Positions 1 through 12,660 of a stretch of DNA of 64,000 bases are shown here, in pieces. The DNA comes from Jaltomata sinuosa (taxonomy: Eukaryota > Streptophyta > Magnoliopsida > Solanales > Solanaceae). The translations under genes were made by a program, and so were the position numbers. The stretch's first letter is position 1, and every line of letters begins with the position of its first letter. Below the pieces are notes generated by a model. That model saw only the letters and a list, made by a program, of their open reading frames with translations, had not been told where the DNA came from and made no database searches. The DNA is taken from the NCBI GenBank assembly GCA_003996215.1, contig QJPP01007228.1, forward strand, positions 434,001 through 498,000. The letters are read 5' to 3'.

Positions 1-441
1 AGACAAATGAACATGAAGAGTTGTGGTGTAGAGGGGTAAAAATGTATTTGTTCTATACATAAAAAGGAAGGAAGGGTATTCTTTAAAGACTTTTCTTATG
101 AAGGACAAAAATTGAAGACCACTCACTTTTAGGGACACTCCATCTATTTCCTGCTACAATTATTGATTGGGCCCAAAATGATTCGTAGTACTTTTGAAAG
201 TACTGCTCTTATTGGAACCTTCCTTTTGTCATAAATCAAATATATATATATATATATATAGCAACCAAAAAAGTAATATTAGTTGTATGGAAATCACACC
301 ATTAAAAATTGTGGTGACACTTAATCAAAGGTCTCATGTAAGCCACATGAATGACAAAATTCCTAGTAAAAAGTTTTTTTTTCTTTTATCTTATGTAATG
401 TGAATTTAGATTAATCGAATCTCAAAATGAATATTAAACAT
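1..441. other. AT-rich intergenic DNA
   Basis: I see no gene here. There is a short (TA)n microsatellite at about 240-260. The reading frames present have no domain or codon pattern that I recognise. Confidence 0.6.
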
Positions 442-444
442 TAA

Positions 445-1630
445 GAGTGTGTTTGGTATGGAGGAAAATATTTTTTGAAAAATGTTTTTCAATTTTCTTG
501 TGTTTGGTTAATCAAAAAATTTAGAAAATATTTTCCTTCAAAATAAGGAAAATGACTTCTTTAATGAGAGTAGAGAAAACAAGTCCCCATCTTCACAATA
601 CCCCAATCCCACACTCACACAATTTTTTAAAAATATTTTTTTCTATTACACCTCACCCCCGCCACCCACCCACCCCCACCCTCGCCCCCGCCACCCATCC
701 ATTTTTTTCAATTCTTTCTTTAAAAAAATTTCTTTAAAAAAAATTAACTTTTTTTTAAAAAGTAAGTTTTTTGTTTCACATCTCACCCATCCACCCACCC
801 CACTTTAACTCCCCCACCACCCACCCACCACCACCACCACCACCTCCACCCACCTAACTCAATTTTTTTTAATTCTTTTTTTTTTTAAAAATCTACTTTT
901 TTTAAAAAAAATCTACTTTTTTTTTTAAAGTAATATTTTTTGTACCTCAACCCCCATCCCACCACCTCCACCCAACCCAAAATTCAATTTTTAATTTTTT
1001 TAAAAAAATAATTACTTTTTTTAAAAAAATATATAATATTTTTGACATCCCCCAACCACTCTACCCCCCTCTCCACCCCCAAAAAATCTAATTTTTAATT
1101 TATTTTTTTAAAAAAAATACTCCCTCCGTTTCAATTTGTTTGGCCTACTTTTTTTTTTAGTCCGTTAAAAAAGAATGTCTCTTTCCTTTTCTTAGAAACT
1201 CTTTAATTTCAACTTTCCACATGGCATATTCAAGGCCACAAGATTAAAGAATATTTTAATATATTTAACATATCTTTAATTTAAGCCCACAAGTTTTAAA
1301 AGTCTTCTTTACTTTGTTAAACTCCGTGTCAAGTTAAAATAGACCAAACAAATTGAAACGAAGGGAGTAATATTTTTGATTACTCCCACCCCCACCCCCA
1401 ACCCCCAACCCCTAACCTACCTCCTAGAATATATTTTCTACTCTCTAATCAAAAATTTAAAAAATATTTTTTTTAAAATGTGTTCTCACTCATCAATCAA
1501 ACAGTAGAAAATATTTTCCATTCATCAATCAAAATGAGAAAATAAGTAGAAATCAACTTATTTTCTAGAAAATATTTCCACGAAAAACATTTTCCATAGA
1601 AAATATTTTCCAATCATACCAAACACGCCC
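445..1630. mobile_element. Tourist-like (PIF/Harbinger) MITE, 1.2 kb
   Basis: The left end reads gagtgtgtttggtatgg and the right end is its near inverse, cataccaaacacgccc. A 3-bp TAA target duplication flanks the element at 442-444 and 1631-1633. Terminal inverted repeats of this kind with a TAA duplication are the hallmark of Tourist/PIF-Harbinger elements. The interior is C-rich and T-rich low-complexity sequence with repeated ttttaaaaaa blocks and has no transposase, so the element is non-autonomous. It is longer than a usual MITE partly because a Stowaway element sits inside it at 1120-1367. Confidence 0.8.
1120..1367. mobile_element. Stowaway (Tc1/mariner) MITE nested in the Tourist element
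   Basis: This 248-bp element starts ctccctccgtttcaatttg and ends caaattgaaacgaagggag. It is flanked by TA on both sides (1118-1119 and 1368-1369). The CTCCCTCCGT terminus and TA duplication are diagnostic of Stowaway elements. Related copies occur at 10303, 28231, 43080 and 55127, and a half copy lies at 32062. Confidence 0.85.
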
Positions 1631-1633
1631 TAA

Positions 1634-4400
1634 ATGGACAATAAATTTAAAAAGTTGTATAGAAACCAATTAAAGTGTCAATCAAACATATCACTAGTAA
1701 ATATCTTTTAGAAAATGATTGGCCCCTTAGTGTGGGTGCTTGGGAGGGGATTGTATCATTATGATATAAAGGCATAAATATTTCACTTTTTCTTTGGAAG
1801 ATATTTTGGTCCTTACATTATGATGTCTTAAATGAGTAAATATAATTGGTGTGTTTGGTATATTTTGAAAGGTATTTTTGTACAAAATAAGTGATTTATT
1901 AGAATTGATAAATCATGTGATTAACTGAAAGCAGATGTTCTGGTTCATACTGATATACTTATCAATTATCATTAATAGCCATTTCTAATAAGTTTTTTGT
2001 TCCATGAAGTAAAAATGACCCCTTTTTTTTCATTGTTTTGGAGCAAATGTTATTATGAAAAAAAAATTTTGAGCTATTTGGATACATGAAATGTATTTTT
2101 GAACTAATTAACTAAAAATAAGGATATTTTTGTGCCAAAAATATAATAAATGATAAAATTGCTTATTTTGAATATTTCAAGGAGTAATTAACTAAAAACG
2201 AGAGCATTTTTATGTTTGCGCCAAAAACATAAACGAGGTTGTTGTTCTCCCTTGAAAACAATGCTATTCTTTTAAAAGAAATAATTAAAAAGAAGCATTC
2301 GAAGCCTTGTTAGGAAATTCAAAAAAAAAAAACAATTAAAGATTGAAAACTTGGTTAGACAAAATTGCGCAAAATAGGATGAAGTTGGTCCCCAAATCAA
2401 AACATTTTTAAGTCCATCTGCAATATTTTAATTGGTCATATAGTACCAATTAAAGTTTCACCAACCAAATATTTTGCAAAAGTGTACCCCCTCTCATTTA
2501 AAGTAGCTCATACATATCACGTGTTTGATTATTTTATTTTATTTTTGTGTGTGTGGGGATAAATATATTGAAATTAATAATAAATAGTTAATGTATTTGA
2601 TAAAAAATAAATAATTGTTATTTTATCTATTAAGATGATTGAAATATTGTTAACTGCTATTAACAAAAAAATATAAATTTAAGAATTTCTACATAAAAAA
2701 AGGATGTATAATTGAAATAGACTAGAGAGATGATTTGTGTTTTTAGAAAGAGTAATTTGGAGATTTCAAAAGATATCAAGGATAAGACTATAAAATGTTT
2801 GATCAAATCAAAATTGCTTTTAAGTTGTAAAATCATTAATTGGAATTGATCAATATGACATTTGGTTAACTTTTTGATTATAAGCATTTGATTTATAAAG
2901 TATTTTTAGTGTTAAATAAACGCATAAATAAGTCAAAACATGTTTATACACTAAATTAGATAACTTGTCCGCGGTGATTAAAAATATCATTAATTTTCTA
3001 ATTTTCTTATAATGGCAAAATCTATAATATTTCAATATTAAATATGTAATTTTCTTTTTAATCTTCAAGTTCTAATAAAATAATAACTGTAAAATAATTT
3101 TTTTCTAAATTTTCTTAAAAGACCAAACAAAGAAAAAATATTAAGAAAATTGATCTCCGGGTATATATATATTTAAACATGCAGTTTTGTTACATTGTAT
3201 ATTTAAACTTGTGTATATAAGCATTAGTTATTTAACATAATTTTTTACTTATTTAACATTTAGAAGATGAATATAAAATAAAGAAGAATGAAACAGGAAA
3301 AACGAGCAAATCAAATTCTTCATCCTAAAATCAACAAAAACAAATTATGTCTTCATTCTTTTCTTCCTTTTGTTTATCATTTTTTCTCTCTTTTTTTTCT
3401 TCTTCACGTTGCTATTTCTCAGTTATTCATCTTTTAAAAAAAAAAGACATGTTTGTAAGTCTCCTACTATAAAATAATTTCTCTTCATCCAAAATCATTA
3501 AATTATAATAATAATTCTCAAATTCTCAAAAAATATATTTTTTCTGTAAATTCAACACACAACAAAAAGTACTAAGAGAATTCAAAAGTTCAGATCGAAA
3601 TATTTTGAGTTTTTTTATTTGTTCATTCACCTGAATAGGTTATCACAATAGAATAATTAATAAAAAATAAAAAATAAAAAATAACATAACCAAGAAAAAA
3701 GACATCAAGAAAGAAAAAATAATGAAAATAAATGGACCTTCATAAGACGAAAAGTTGATAGGTGAGAAGAATTAATTTACAAATACAGAGAACACTTTAC
3801 ATATTTCGTTCTATTCTTTTCATTTATATTCAAGAATTGAGAATTAGAGTTTAAACTGACAAAATAGAATAAAAAGAGATAGAACATACGTCCTTACCTT
3901 TAGTGGAGTGCGAGTGCATGATATATTATTTTCATATTGTTGATATTTTATTAAAAATAATCACTTTTCGAAATTTTCTGATAACGAAAATGACACTGTG
4001 ATGTTAGAAATCAAATAGTATGTATAATGCAAATTTATTTAAAAATAGTTGAAATACTTTTATTTAATTTACCAATCGAAGTGTCCCAAATTCTCCAAGC
4101 CTCATCACCATTTATGCTTCAATTTGAGAAAGTACGATTATCAAATAATGACAACTTTAGCACGTTAAATCTATAAGTATTGATTAACAAAAGTAAAGTC
4201 AAACAAATTAAAGCTTGAAAGTTAAAAATAATAATATTATTATACCATTATAAGGTCATGAAAATCTAATCAGCAAATTGATGATAATGGGGAAACAAAG
4301 ACCGCTTATTAAGCTTCAAGATTCACATGATAAACATATTTCTTATTGTACTAAGCAACAAATATTTTTCTACAGCTTTCAAATGGTGGATTGATACATG
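1634..4400. other. AT-rich intergenic DNA without recognisable genes
   Basis: The base composition is strongly AT-rich with many homopolymer runs. I found no reading frame with a recognisable domain on either strand, no RNA gene, and no bounded mobile element. Confidence 0.5.
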
Positions 4401-4964
4401 TATATGAGAATTATGTGAATTTATAGGATGAGAAAAAAAGAGAGGCGAAAAGATTAGTAACTTATTTAAAATTATAATGATTAATTAGTGAAAGTCAATC
4501 AATAGATAATTAATATGATTAAAATTTATGAAAATTAAGAATTGTTTTGGGATTTTATGAGTTAGAGTGAGAATTTTTACCTTTATAAAAGAAAAAAGTC
4601 AGACCTTTCTAATCCACAAAGAAAAGTCAAAGATAATAAGCAACGTTTTGTGCTCATAAATCTGCATATTAATAAATTTGAGGGTTATGAACTTGAAAGG
4701 CCTGAAAGTTATGGATACTACTAATTATTAAGATGTTATGAAGATTAATGAAGGTGAGTTATGGAGATGAGAATGTGTGAGTTAAAGACACAAAATTAAT
4801 GGATATTATTAGAATAGAAATTATGAAAATAAAGTAGTGTGAGTTATAGAGATGACTTTTAAGTAAAATAATTAAAAAAATAAAGAGAGAAATGCCAAAA
4901 AAAAGGAGAAAATAGATAAACATGAATGAAGACCACATAGAGAGCCACGTCATTATTTTTAAAA

Positions 4965-5010
<46 letters not shown>

Positions 5011-5779
5011 TGAGTGGTAATCAAGTCGTATGTGTCCAAATAGTAGAATTTATTATTTGGTCTATAAACTGGGAAGAGAAGGGCAACAACAAATATATCT
5101 CTTAGTAGTATTCTTTTTTCTTTTCATATTATTATCTTTCTTTTGTTCAATGATGCAGTTTCAAAAAAAAAATGTCTTAATCTAGTAATGAAACATATAT
5201 AAGAATTATGTGAATTTATAGGATGAGAAGGAAAGGGAGGCGAAAAGATTAGTAACTTATTTAAAATTATAATGATTAATTAGTAAAAGTCAATCAATAG
5301 ATAATTAATATGATTAAAATTTATGAAAATTAAGAATTGTTTTGGGTTTTTACTATATATGTATTTTATGAGTTAGAGTGAGAATTTTTACCTTTATAAA
5401 AGAAAAAAATCAGACCTTTCTAATCCACAAAGAAAGGTCAAAGATAATAAGCAATGTTTTGTGCTCATAAATCTGCATATTAATAAATTTGAGAGTTATG
5501 AACTTGAAAGGCCTGGAAGTCATGGATACTACTAATTATTAAGATGTTATGAAGATTAATGAAGGTGAGTTATGGAGATGAGAATGTGTGAGTTAAAGAC
5601 ACAAAATTAATGGATATTATTAGAATAGAAATTATGAAAATAAAGTAGTGTGAGTTATAGAGATGACTTTTAAGTAAAATAATTAAAAAAATAAAGAGAG
5701 AAATGCCAAAAAAAAAGGAGAAAATAGATAAACATGAATGAGGACCACATAGAGCGCCACGTCATTATTTTTAAAATAT

Positions 5780-5822
<43 letters not shown>

Positions 5823-6597
5823 TGAGTGGTAATCAAGTCGTATGTGTCCAAATAGTAGAATTTATTATTTGGTCTATAAACTGGGAAGAGAAGGGCAACA
5901 ACAAATATATCTCTTAGTAGTATTCTTTTTTCTTTTCATATTATTATCTTTCTTTTGTTCAATGATGCAGTTTCAAAAAAAAAATGTCTTAATCTAGTAA
6001 TGAAACATATATAAGAATTATGTGAATTTATAGGATGAGAAGGAAAGGGAGGCGAAAAGATTAGTAACTTATTTAAAATTATAATGATTAATTAGTAAAA
6101 GTCAATCAATAGATAATTAATATGATTAAAATTTATGAAAATTAAGAATTGTTTTGGGTTTTTACTATATATGTATTTTATGAGTTAGAGTGAGAATTTT
6201 TACTTTTATAAAAGAAAAAAATCAGACCTTTCTAATCCACAAAGAAAGGTCAAAGATAATAAGCAATGTTTTGTGCTCATAAATCTGCATATTAATAAAT
6301 TTGAGAGTTATGAACTTGAAAGGCCTGGAAGTCATGGATACTACTAATTATTAAGAAGTTATGAAGATTAATGAAGGTGAGTTATAGAGATGAGAATGTG
6401 TGAGTTAAAGGCATAAAATTAATGGATATTATTAAAATAGAAATTATGAAAATAAAGTAGTGTGAGTTATGGAGATGGCTTTTAAATAAAATAATTAAAA
6501 AAATAAAGAGAGAAAAGCCAAAAAAAAGAAGAGAAAATAGATAAATAGGAATGGAGACCATATAGAGCACCACGTCATTATTCCTAAAACTTTCCTT

Positions 6598-6659
<62 letters not shown>

Positions 6660-6790
6660 TTCATGAGTGGTAATCAAGTCGTATGTGTCCAAATAGTAGA
6701 ATTTATTATTTGGTCTACAAACTGAGAAGAGAAGGGCAACAACAAATATATCTCTTAGTAGTATTTTTTTTTAATCTAGTAATGAAACTT
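4401..6790 (+). repeat. Three-copy tandem array, unit about 0.8 kb
   Basis: Three successive copies begin near 4401, 5196 and 6008. Spacing measured on the shared words ttatgtgaat and tgaaacatat is 795 bp, then 812 bp; the third copy is about 781 bp and ends near 6790. Each copy carries a (TA)n microsatellite at the same place (4969-5007, 5785-5819, 6599-6659), which explains the length differences. Copies 1 to 3 are nearly identical, so the amplification is recent. Short antisense frames repeated in each copy are a by-product of the array and are not genes. Confidence 0.92.
6599..6659. repeat. Compound (TA)n-(GA)n microsatellite
   Basis: In the third array unit the TA tract has gained an adjoining (AG)n run that the first two units lack. 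This marks copy-specific slippage after duplication. Confidence 0.9.
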
Positions 6791-6930
6791 AACATATAGT
6801 TATTTTTTTGAGAGTTACGTTATTTAGAAGAAATTTAGGTTTTTGAAGAAGTTCGTTGTAATCTTAGTCTAGCCATAATTATAGAAGAGGAAAGAAGAAC
6901 CATGTAACATGTTATCAACATAACATAATT

Positions 6931-7590
6931 AAATTATCTAAAAAGTACAAACAGAAGCAAAGAGAAAAAAATAACCAAATTCTCTAAAACTACAAAGAGA
7001 AACAAAGAACAAATATCAAATCATTTTCTTTAAGAAATTTTTGATTCATATCATCAAGAATCCAAACAAATAATATTAAATGTATAGTTGCAACAGAAAA
7101 AAGAATTGTAATCATATATTAGGCATATCAAATTATTTTATCTCGTAAAGTCGAACTATTCAAGAATGTCTAACAATTTTTATTATAGATATCTCTCTTA
7201 TAATCTGTAAAATCAGATCAAAGAAGTCAAAAAGTTGACCAATCAAAAAAATACGAAAATAAAAAAATTATCTAAAAAGTACAAAGAAAAACAAAAAGAG
7301 AAAAATAATCCAATTCTCTAAAACTACAAAGAGAAGCAAAGAGAAAAAATCAAATCATTTTTTTAAGATTTTTTTTATTCATATCATTAAAAATTCCAAC
7401 AAATAATATTAAACGTATAGTTGCAATACAGAAAGAGTTATAATAATATTAGGCATATCAAATCATTTTTACCTTGTAAAGTCGAACTATGCAAGAATGT
7501 TTGACAATTTTTATTGTAGATATCTCTTGTGTAATCTGCAAAATTAGATCAAAAAATTAAAAAATTGACCAACAAAAGAGATAAAAAGTG
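6931..7590 (+). repeat. Diverged direct duplication, period 334 bp
   Basis: The segment starting aaattatctaaaaagtac at 6931 recurs at 7265. Both copies continue in the same order through words such as attctctaaaactacaaag, aaataatattaaa, attaggcatatcaaat and gtaaagtcgaacta. Small indels and substitutions show that this duplication is older than the 0.8-kb array beside it. I see no coding function. Confidence 0.85.
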
Positions 7591-7654
7591 AAGAATAAGA
7601 AGAAACGAAAATAGAATAACAATCATATATAGTTCAAAAGAAATTTTTATTAGT

Positions 7655-7925
7655 GTGATATTAAGGTGTCATAAACTTGTACATTATAATTGAGAGTTAT
7701 GAATATAAAAGGCTTGAGAATTATGAATATTATTAATATTAATTAAGAGTAGAATTTATGTAATTGAAGCGATATGAATTAAGGAGATGATTTTGTAAAA
7801 TAAAATAATTAAAAAAAATGAGAGAAAAAGTCAAAAAAACCACACAAAAAAATAAATAGAATTCAAGGCCTTAAAGAGTGTCACGTCACCATTTTCAAAA
7901 CCTTCCTTTGTATTATATATAGATT
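7655..7925 (+). repeat. Decayed fourth copy of the 0.8-kb array unit
   Basis: The stretch from gagagttatgaatataaaag through ggagatgattttgtaaaat to gtcaccattttcaaaacctt matches the 3' half of the array units in order (compare 6303-6600) but with many changes. It lies beyond the 334-bp duplication. The array family was therefore present here before the recent three-copy expansion, or the locus has been rearranged. Confidence 0.75.
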
Positions 7926-8081
7926 GATTAGATTATTAGATTTAGCCAAACACCCTCTATATCTATGAAATTTCATGTTGTTCACCTTAGGACTTTTTTT
8001 TTCCCTTCATAACATTGGAGCACAAAGTAGTCCCTATTTTTCAGCCCATTTGAGAGGGTTCACAAGGACAGAGGAAAGAAA

Positions 8082-8176
8082 ATCTGATTGTGTTGGGCTG
8101 TTGTCATATGATCCAGCCCAATATTGGGGAGATCTGATTGCATTGGGCTGTTTTCATATAGTCCAGCTCAACCTTG
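8082..8176 (+). repeat. Two-copy 50-bp tandem repeat
   Basis: The unit beginning atctgattg, followed by ttgggctg and tccagc, occurs at 8082 and again at 8132 with few differences. It lies in otherwise unremarkable intergenic DNA. Confidence 0.8.
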
Positions 8177-8187
8177 GTTCTACTTAA

Positions 8188-8408
8188 GAGAGCATTTGAA
8201 TTGACTTATTTTTTTGAATGTTTTTGACTTTTAAGCACTTCTTAAGTTTTGGTGGTGTTTGACAAAGTTAACAAGTATTTTTAACCACTAACTTTTAGGC
8301 CAAAAAAGTATAAAAATAAGCCAAAAGCCAAAAATTGGAGATAGCCAACTTTTGACTTTTGGCTTTTAGCTTTTAAGTTACTTCTTAAAAGCCAATCCAA
8401 ACATCCTC
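8188..8408. mobile_element. Short Tourist-like MITE
   Basis: This 221-bp AT-rich segment has imperfect inverted ends: gagagcatttgaattgac on the left and caatccaaacatcctc on the right. It is flanked by TAA at 8185-8187 and 8409-8411. The interior is built of inverted cttttggcttttag-type words, so a single strand would fold back on itself. It is non-coding. Confidence 0.7.
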
Positions 8409-8730
8409 TAACTCCTTTCTTGTTACACCAACTAAAAAGACACAACTTACTGTTTCATATGATATAAGGGGAATTTTTACGAAAATGTATCACTATCAAA
8501 AAAAAATAACTACATGTATATCGCATGTATATACAATATATATGCATGTATACTGTCAAAAAAAATTCAAAAAAAAAATAGCCGCATGTATATCGAATGA
8601 CCATTTCGGGTAAGAACTTTGATTGAATGACCATTTTAGGTAGTAAATTACAAGTGTGCTATTCTTTGTGTAAGAAATTTAACACAATGACAATTTTGTC
8701 TAATTTTCCCTACATGAACTTTTGCCACCA

Positions 8731-8905
8731 ATAGGCATGATTATATAGTGCCCCCCCCCCCCCACACCACCCCCCACCCCCATCCCCCGCCACCCAAAAA
8801 AAAAAAAATAGTAGGACCAGCGCTCATGAACAATTATCATACTGCAAACTAAACAACACATCCACGGACCACAATGGTGTTCAACACTTCATGTTTTGCT
8901 TATTC
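8731..8905 (+). repeat. Relic duplicate of the 5' flank of the At3g17950-like gene
   Basis: The order ggcatgatt, a tagtg and poly-C stretch, aggaccag, atcatactg, aaac, aacaacac, tttgcttatt and ctca recurs at about 10625-10780, directly upstream of the coding sequence that starts at 10852. The match includes a poly-C tract (8751-8765 here). Downstream the similarity stops and there is no second coding exon. This is a decayed duplicate of a promoter or 5' leader region. Confidence 0.7.
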
Positions 8906-10302
8906 TCAGCCCAATTGTTATAATTTCGTATTGGTGGGGGTCCTAAATTGATCATGGTGCTGAATGTTGACTTTGAGAAAGAAGAAGAAAGATAGATGAC
9001 GTTGATGGCCAATTATCACAAATTTAGTGACCGTTCAGGCATTAATATATAGTTGTCATTTTAAAGAATTAGCAGCAGTTGAGCACTGATGATCCATGCA
9101 GGCTCATAAATTGTTATGTTATGACTGGTCCGATCGAGCACTCTCTCATAGCAACTCTGTGTACCATTTTGTATACCAATAGCTTTAGAACAATTAAAAT
9201 ATAATGGTTAAGAAATATGTTTTATGAAAATGTGCTTCAACAGGAAGATAGTTAAGAAAGTAAGAGTCAAGTTATATAAAATATACTTGTGGAGTCAATA
9301 AGATGATTATTACAGTCAAACCTTTCTATTATAATATAATCGTTTGTCTTGATATCTCTTGGCTGCTATAGCAAAATGCTATCATTTTTGTTATATAAAA
9401 TGACTGCAAGTGTTAAATTAAATGTTCGGATACACGATGTTAGAGCCTTAGAGGTGATCATATGTGATTGAAGATGCAAATAGTACAAAAACATGAGAAT
9501 GTTGCATGAGATAATTTGATCATATCTTATGTAGACATTCAAACAAAAGTCAATACTACGAAGAATGAAGAAACTAATTTAGATTAACGAGATAAATTTA
9601 ATATCACGTAAAGACGAGTCGTTTTGAAGATTTACAAAATGTCATAATTAATACATATCTGACAAAGAATATCACATAATGGCTACATGTGATCCATATA
9701 GATAACGCCAATTAGTTTGAATTAAAAGATTTGTAATGAGTCTTTTAAGTTATTAGTACTGGAGAGTTTATGTTTGTATAATGATAAGAGTGAATTTATG
9801 GAATATACAATTTTAAGAAGACACTTTCGATTTGCCTTTTAAGACACACAATTCACTTTAATTGAGTAAAACTATTTTGAGGTTAAATTTTAGTAGAATG
9901 ATTGAATGATCACACTCATTGTGATCATAAGCTCAAAAATATAATTTGAAATTATCATTGTGTCGGTCATAATGAAAATTAATGTCAAAATCATGATTCA
10001 TGAGTTGTAAATTGTAGCTCCACAAGACAAGGCTTTCTTTTTTTAAAAGAAAAAACCTATGAGATGTGATGCATCAACCAACCAGAGAGGGCAAAACATA
10101 GGACGAGAATCACATTCTATTGGAGTGTTAAAACAGTGAACATCCAAAAAGTTGTGGGATTAAAAATGGAGACTGATTGTTTTTGTGAACTTTTTTACAA
10201 GTTCAAACACTTATTTTATCTCATAACTTCAAACATGAAATGAAATTGCGTGTCCAAATGCTAGCTAAAAAAACTATGTATCCAAAAAAGACGTTAAGGA
10301 AT
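8906..10302. other. Intergenic DNA
   Basis: I see no gene here. A stretch at about 9310-9420 (agtcaaacctttctattata and following) resembles a widespread Solanaceae dispersed repeat, but I could not find its ends. Confidence 0.45.
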
Positions 10303-10537
10303 AATTCCTCTGTTTTAATTTGTTTGACCTATTTTGACTTGACACGGAGTTTAAGAAAGTAAATAAGACTTTTAAAAATTGTAATCTTAAATTAAAGATA
10401 TATCAAATGTATTAAAATATGTTCTTGAATATGACATCTGAAAAGTTGAAATTGAGGAGTTTCTAAAAAAAGGAAGAGACATTTTTTTTTAAATGAACTA
10501 AAAAGGAAAGTAAGCCAAATAAATTGAAACGAAGAAT
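10303..10537. mobile_element. Degraded Stowaway-like MITE
   Basis: The left part reads cctctgttttaatttgtttg and is followed by the family words gacctattttgacttgacac and ggagtttaagaaagt. The right part ends aaataaattgaaacgaag. The terminal CTCCCTCC is eroded, so the exact edges are approximate. It lies about 0.3 kb upstream of the At3g17950-like gene. Confidence 0.7.
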
Positions 10538-10851
10538 TAAAACAAAAGAAAAAGTTAAAAAAGGAAATCATTTCCACAAAGAGGAACATGGACTTTTTGC
10601 TCCACTCTTCCACCAAGAAGAAAAGGCATGATTGCATAGTGTGCCCCTAATTTTACCTCCCCCCCCCCAAACCCCTGCAGGACCAGTACTGATGCACAAG
10701 AATCATACTGTAAACCCAACAATACTTCCAGCAGGGTGATGGTACTACTGTAATCTTACCCCTTTTTGCTTATCCTCAAAATATTTGTTATCTTTCCCTA
10801 CTGATAACATATTATTATTCCCCCAGAAAATTGAAGCCCTAATTTGAAGCA

Positions 10852-11546
10852 ATGTTGGATCCGGCGAGTGATTTGGTACCGCCACCTTCTTCTCCCACAA
10901 TTTCATCAGTTTCTTCTTCTGATCTCGACACTGAGGTACTCGTAATAGCTCAATCACTTGTCATTTTTTTTTTCCAATTGCATAACATGTGTTTGAGATT
11001 TACGTTTTACGGTACGAACAGTCTACAGGTTCATTTTTCCATGATCGGAGTATAACATTAGGGACTCTCATGGGAGTTACATTCCAGGCGATCACGTTCA
11101 GAGCTCCATCCATGACTCAGAACCGCCAGTCGAACGTTGAGACCTCCAGCTCCAGCTCCGTCGGCGCGGGGAGTAGTTCTAGGAAGAACAGGAAATCGAA
11201 GAAGAGTAGAGTAGCGGCGGTGGAAGAGGAGGAGCGCCGCCATTGCCGACGGCGGAGGTGGTGGAGGCTTTGCAGAGACGAGTGCGATTCCAAGCCTGCT
11301 TCACTGGGAGAGTATCTAGAAGTCGAGCGTAGAGCGGTTGACGGCGGTGCAGCGGCGGAGCTTGAAGGTGTTGTCATCGACGCGCAGCCGACAAACGGAA
11401 GGACGTTATTCGCCGACGGTAGAGTTCTGCCGCCGGTGGAAGTTGAGGAGGAATCATCGTCGCCGGCGGGAGCTTTGGGGTTGTGTAGATTCTCGGTGGC
11501 GTCGCTTTCGGGTATCTGTAGCCGTGGTGCTGGCTGCGTTGGATAA
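10852..11546 (+). CDS. Small plant protein, At3g17950-like (202 aa, two exons)
   Basis: Exons are 10852-10935 and 11022-11546, with an 86-bp GT-AG intron in phase 0. Joining them gives 202 aa. The N-terminus has MLDP, then the Ser/Pro-rich SPTISSVSSSDLDTE, running into STGSFFHDRS and TLGTLMG across the splice. This block is the signature of a plant-specific family that includes Arabidopsis At3g17950. A basic Ser/Arg-rich linker follows (about residues 75-105), then RRRWWRLCRDE (about 105-116), SLGEYLEVERR, an acidic stretch, GRTLFADGRVLPP (about 155-168), and a C-terminal CRFSVASLSGICSRG tail. There is no signal peptide or catalytic motif. The biochemical role is unknown, although databases sometimes call the family 'transmembrane'. 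An unspliced reading frame continues through part of the intron, but the family sequence supports splicing. Confidence 0.9.
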
Positions 11547-12660
11547 GCATAAGCTGGGACTTATCACTTATCATTAAGTTTTTGATTCGTCATTAATTAG
11601 CTTAAACTTTGTCATTAAGAAGAATGAAAGCAGAGAATCAGAAAAAGAATACAGTAAATTGTCCTTTATTTAGCCACTGTCTGTTTATTCTCATTTTATC
11701 TTTATTGTCATGATATTTATTTGGATTTATTCTACTAAAGTAAAGGCAAGTTTCAGACCCCTAGTAATTGTCTTTTGGAAGGATGCAACAAAAGTGGGCC
11801 AAGGGAAAAAGGAAAAATACAATATTTTATAAATTACGAGTAAAATTTTACTATTTCTAGCCTTTTCAATTGGTATAGTGTTCTTGTAATCATTTAATGT
11901 CAAAAGTAATTTTATCTTAGCTCATCAATTTGGTGTGATTTATGAACTCTTAATACAAAATTGAAGGAAATACCCTTTAGTGGTTATAAGTCACAATGTG
12001 GGAGTAGACTAGTGTTGAAGCAAAAGATATGATCACACGCATAATAAACACCAATGTCTGAAAACGGCAAGCAAACTGTGTTGCTGCAAAAGCTTTCACA
12101 GATTATATTATAAAAGTTGTTGTCGAGTTATTTACTTAATTATATATTTAACATGTTTCCATGGGTGGGTCGTGTGAAGCACATATAAATTAATTCTGAT
12201 AACGAATGATGATGAGATTCGAACCCAACTTCTTTTATGAGATTTTAACACAAAGCCTATTAATCGAGCTTGCGCATCGGATGCCCCCGAACGATAAGAT
12301 ACTCCTAAAGACTTTTTGCCTTATCCCAATCTAGTATTTGTGAATTTATAATTATTATCTTATTATAATATATCCAACAGATCACATCAAGATATTAGTC
12401 TGTGAGAAATGGTACAGGTCAAGACAAAAGGAGAATGGATTTTAGCTACCTTGTTTCTGTTTCTGTTTCAATTTGTGTGAAAACTTTGACCGAGCACGCC
12501 ATCTGATGAACCAGTCACGTGTATGGTTCCTGCCTGTTCGAAAGCAACTGCCGGCCCAAGAGAGGTTGAATACATGGGCCTTGCACTATTTGATTGATGG
12601 GCTTAGACTCAACCCACACACACTCCTTTCAATTTTTCGAATTGATGTCATTTCACGTGC
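11547..12660. other. Intergenic DNA downstream of the At3g17950-like gene
   Basis: This should contain the 3' UTR of the preceding gene (no polyadenylation site assigned) and then AT-rich spacer. I recognise no other gene or bounded element. Confidence 0.45.

Noticed and set aside
4759..6573. Minus-strand hydrophobic frames of 63-64 codons repeated in the array
   Set aside because: They consist of low-complexity Phe/Ile/Leu codons from AT-rich DNA and owe their repetition to the tandem array.
11058..11577. Several alternative frames over the At3g17950-like exon 2
   Set aside because: They are shadows in the GC-rich coding exon. The chosen frame carries the family motifs and joins cleanly to exon 1.
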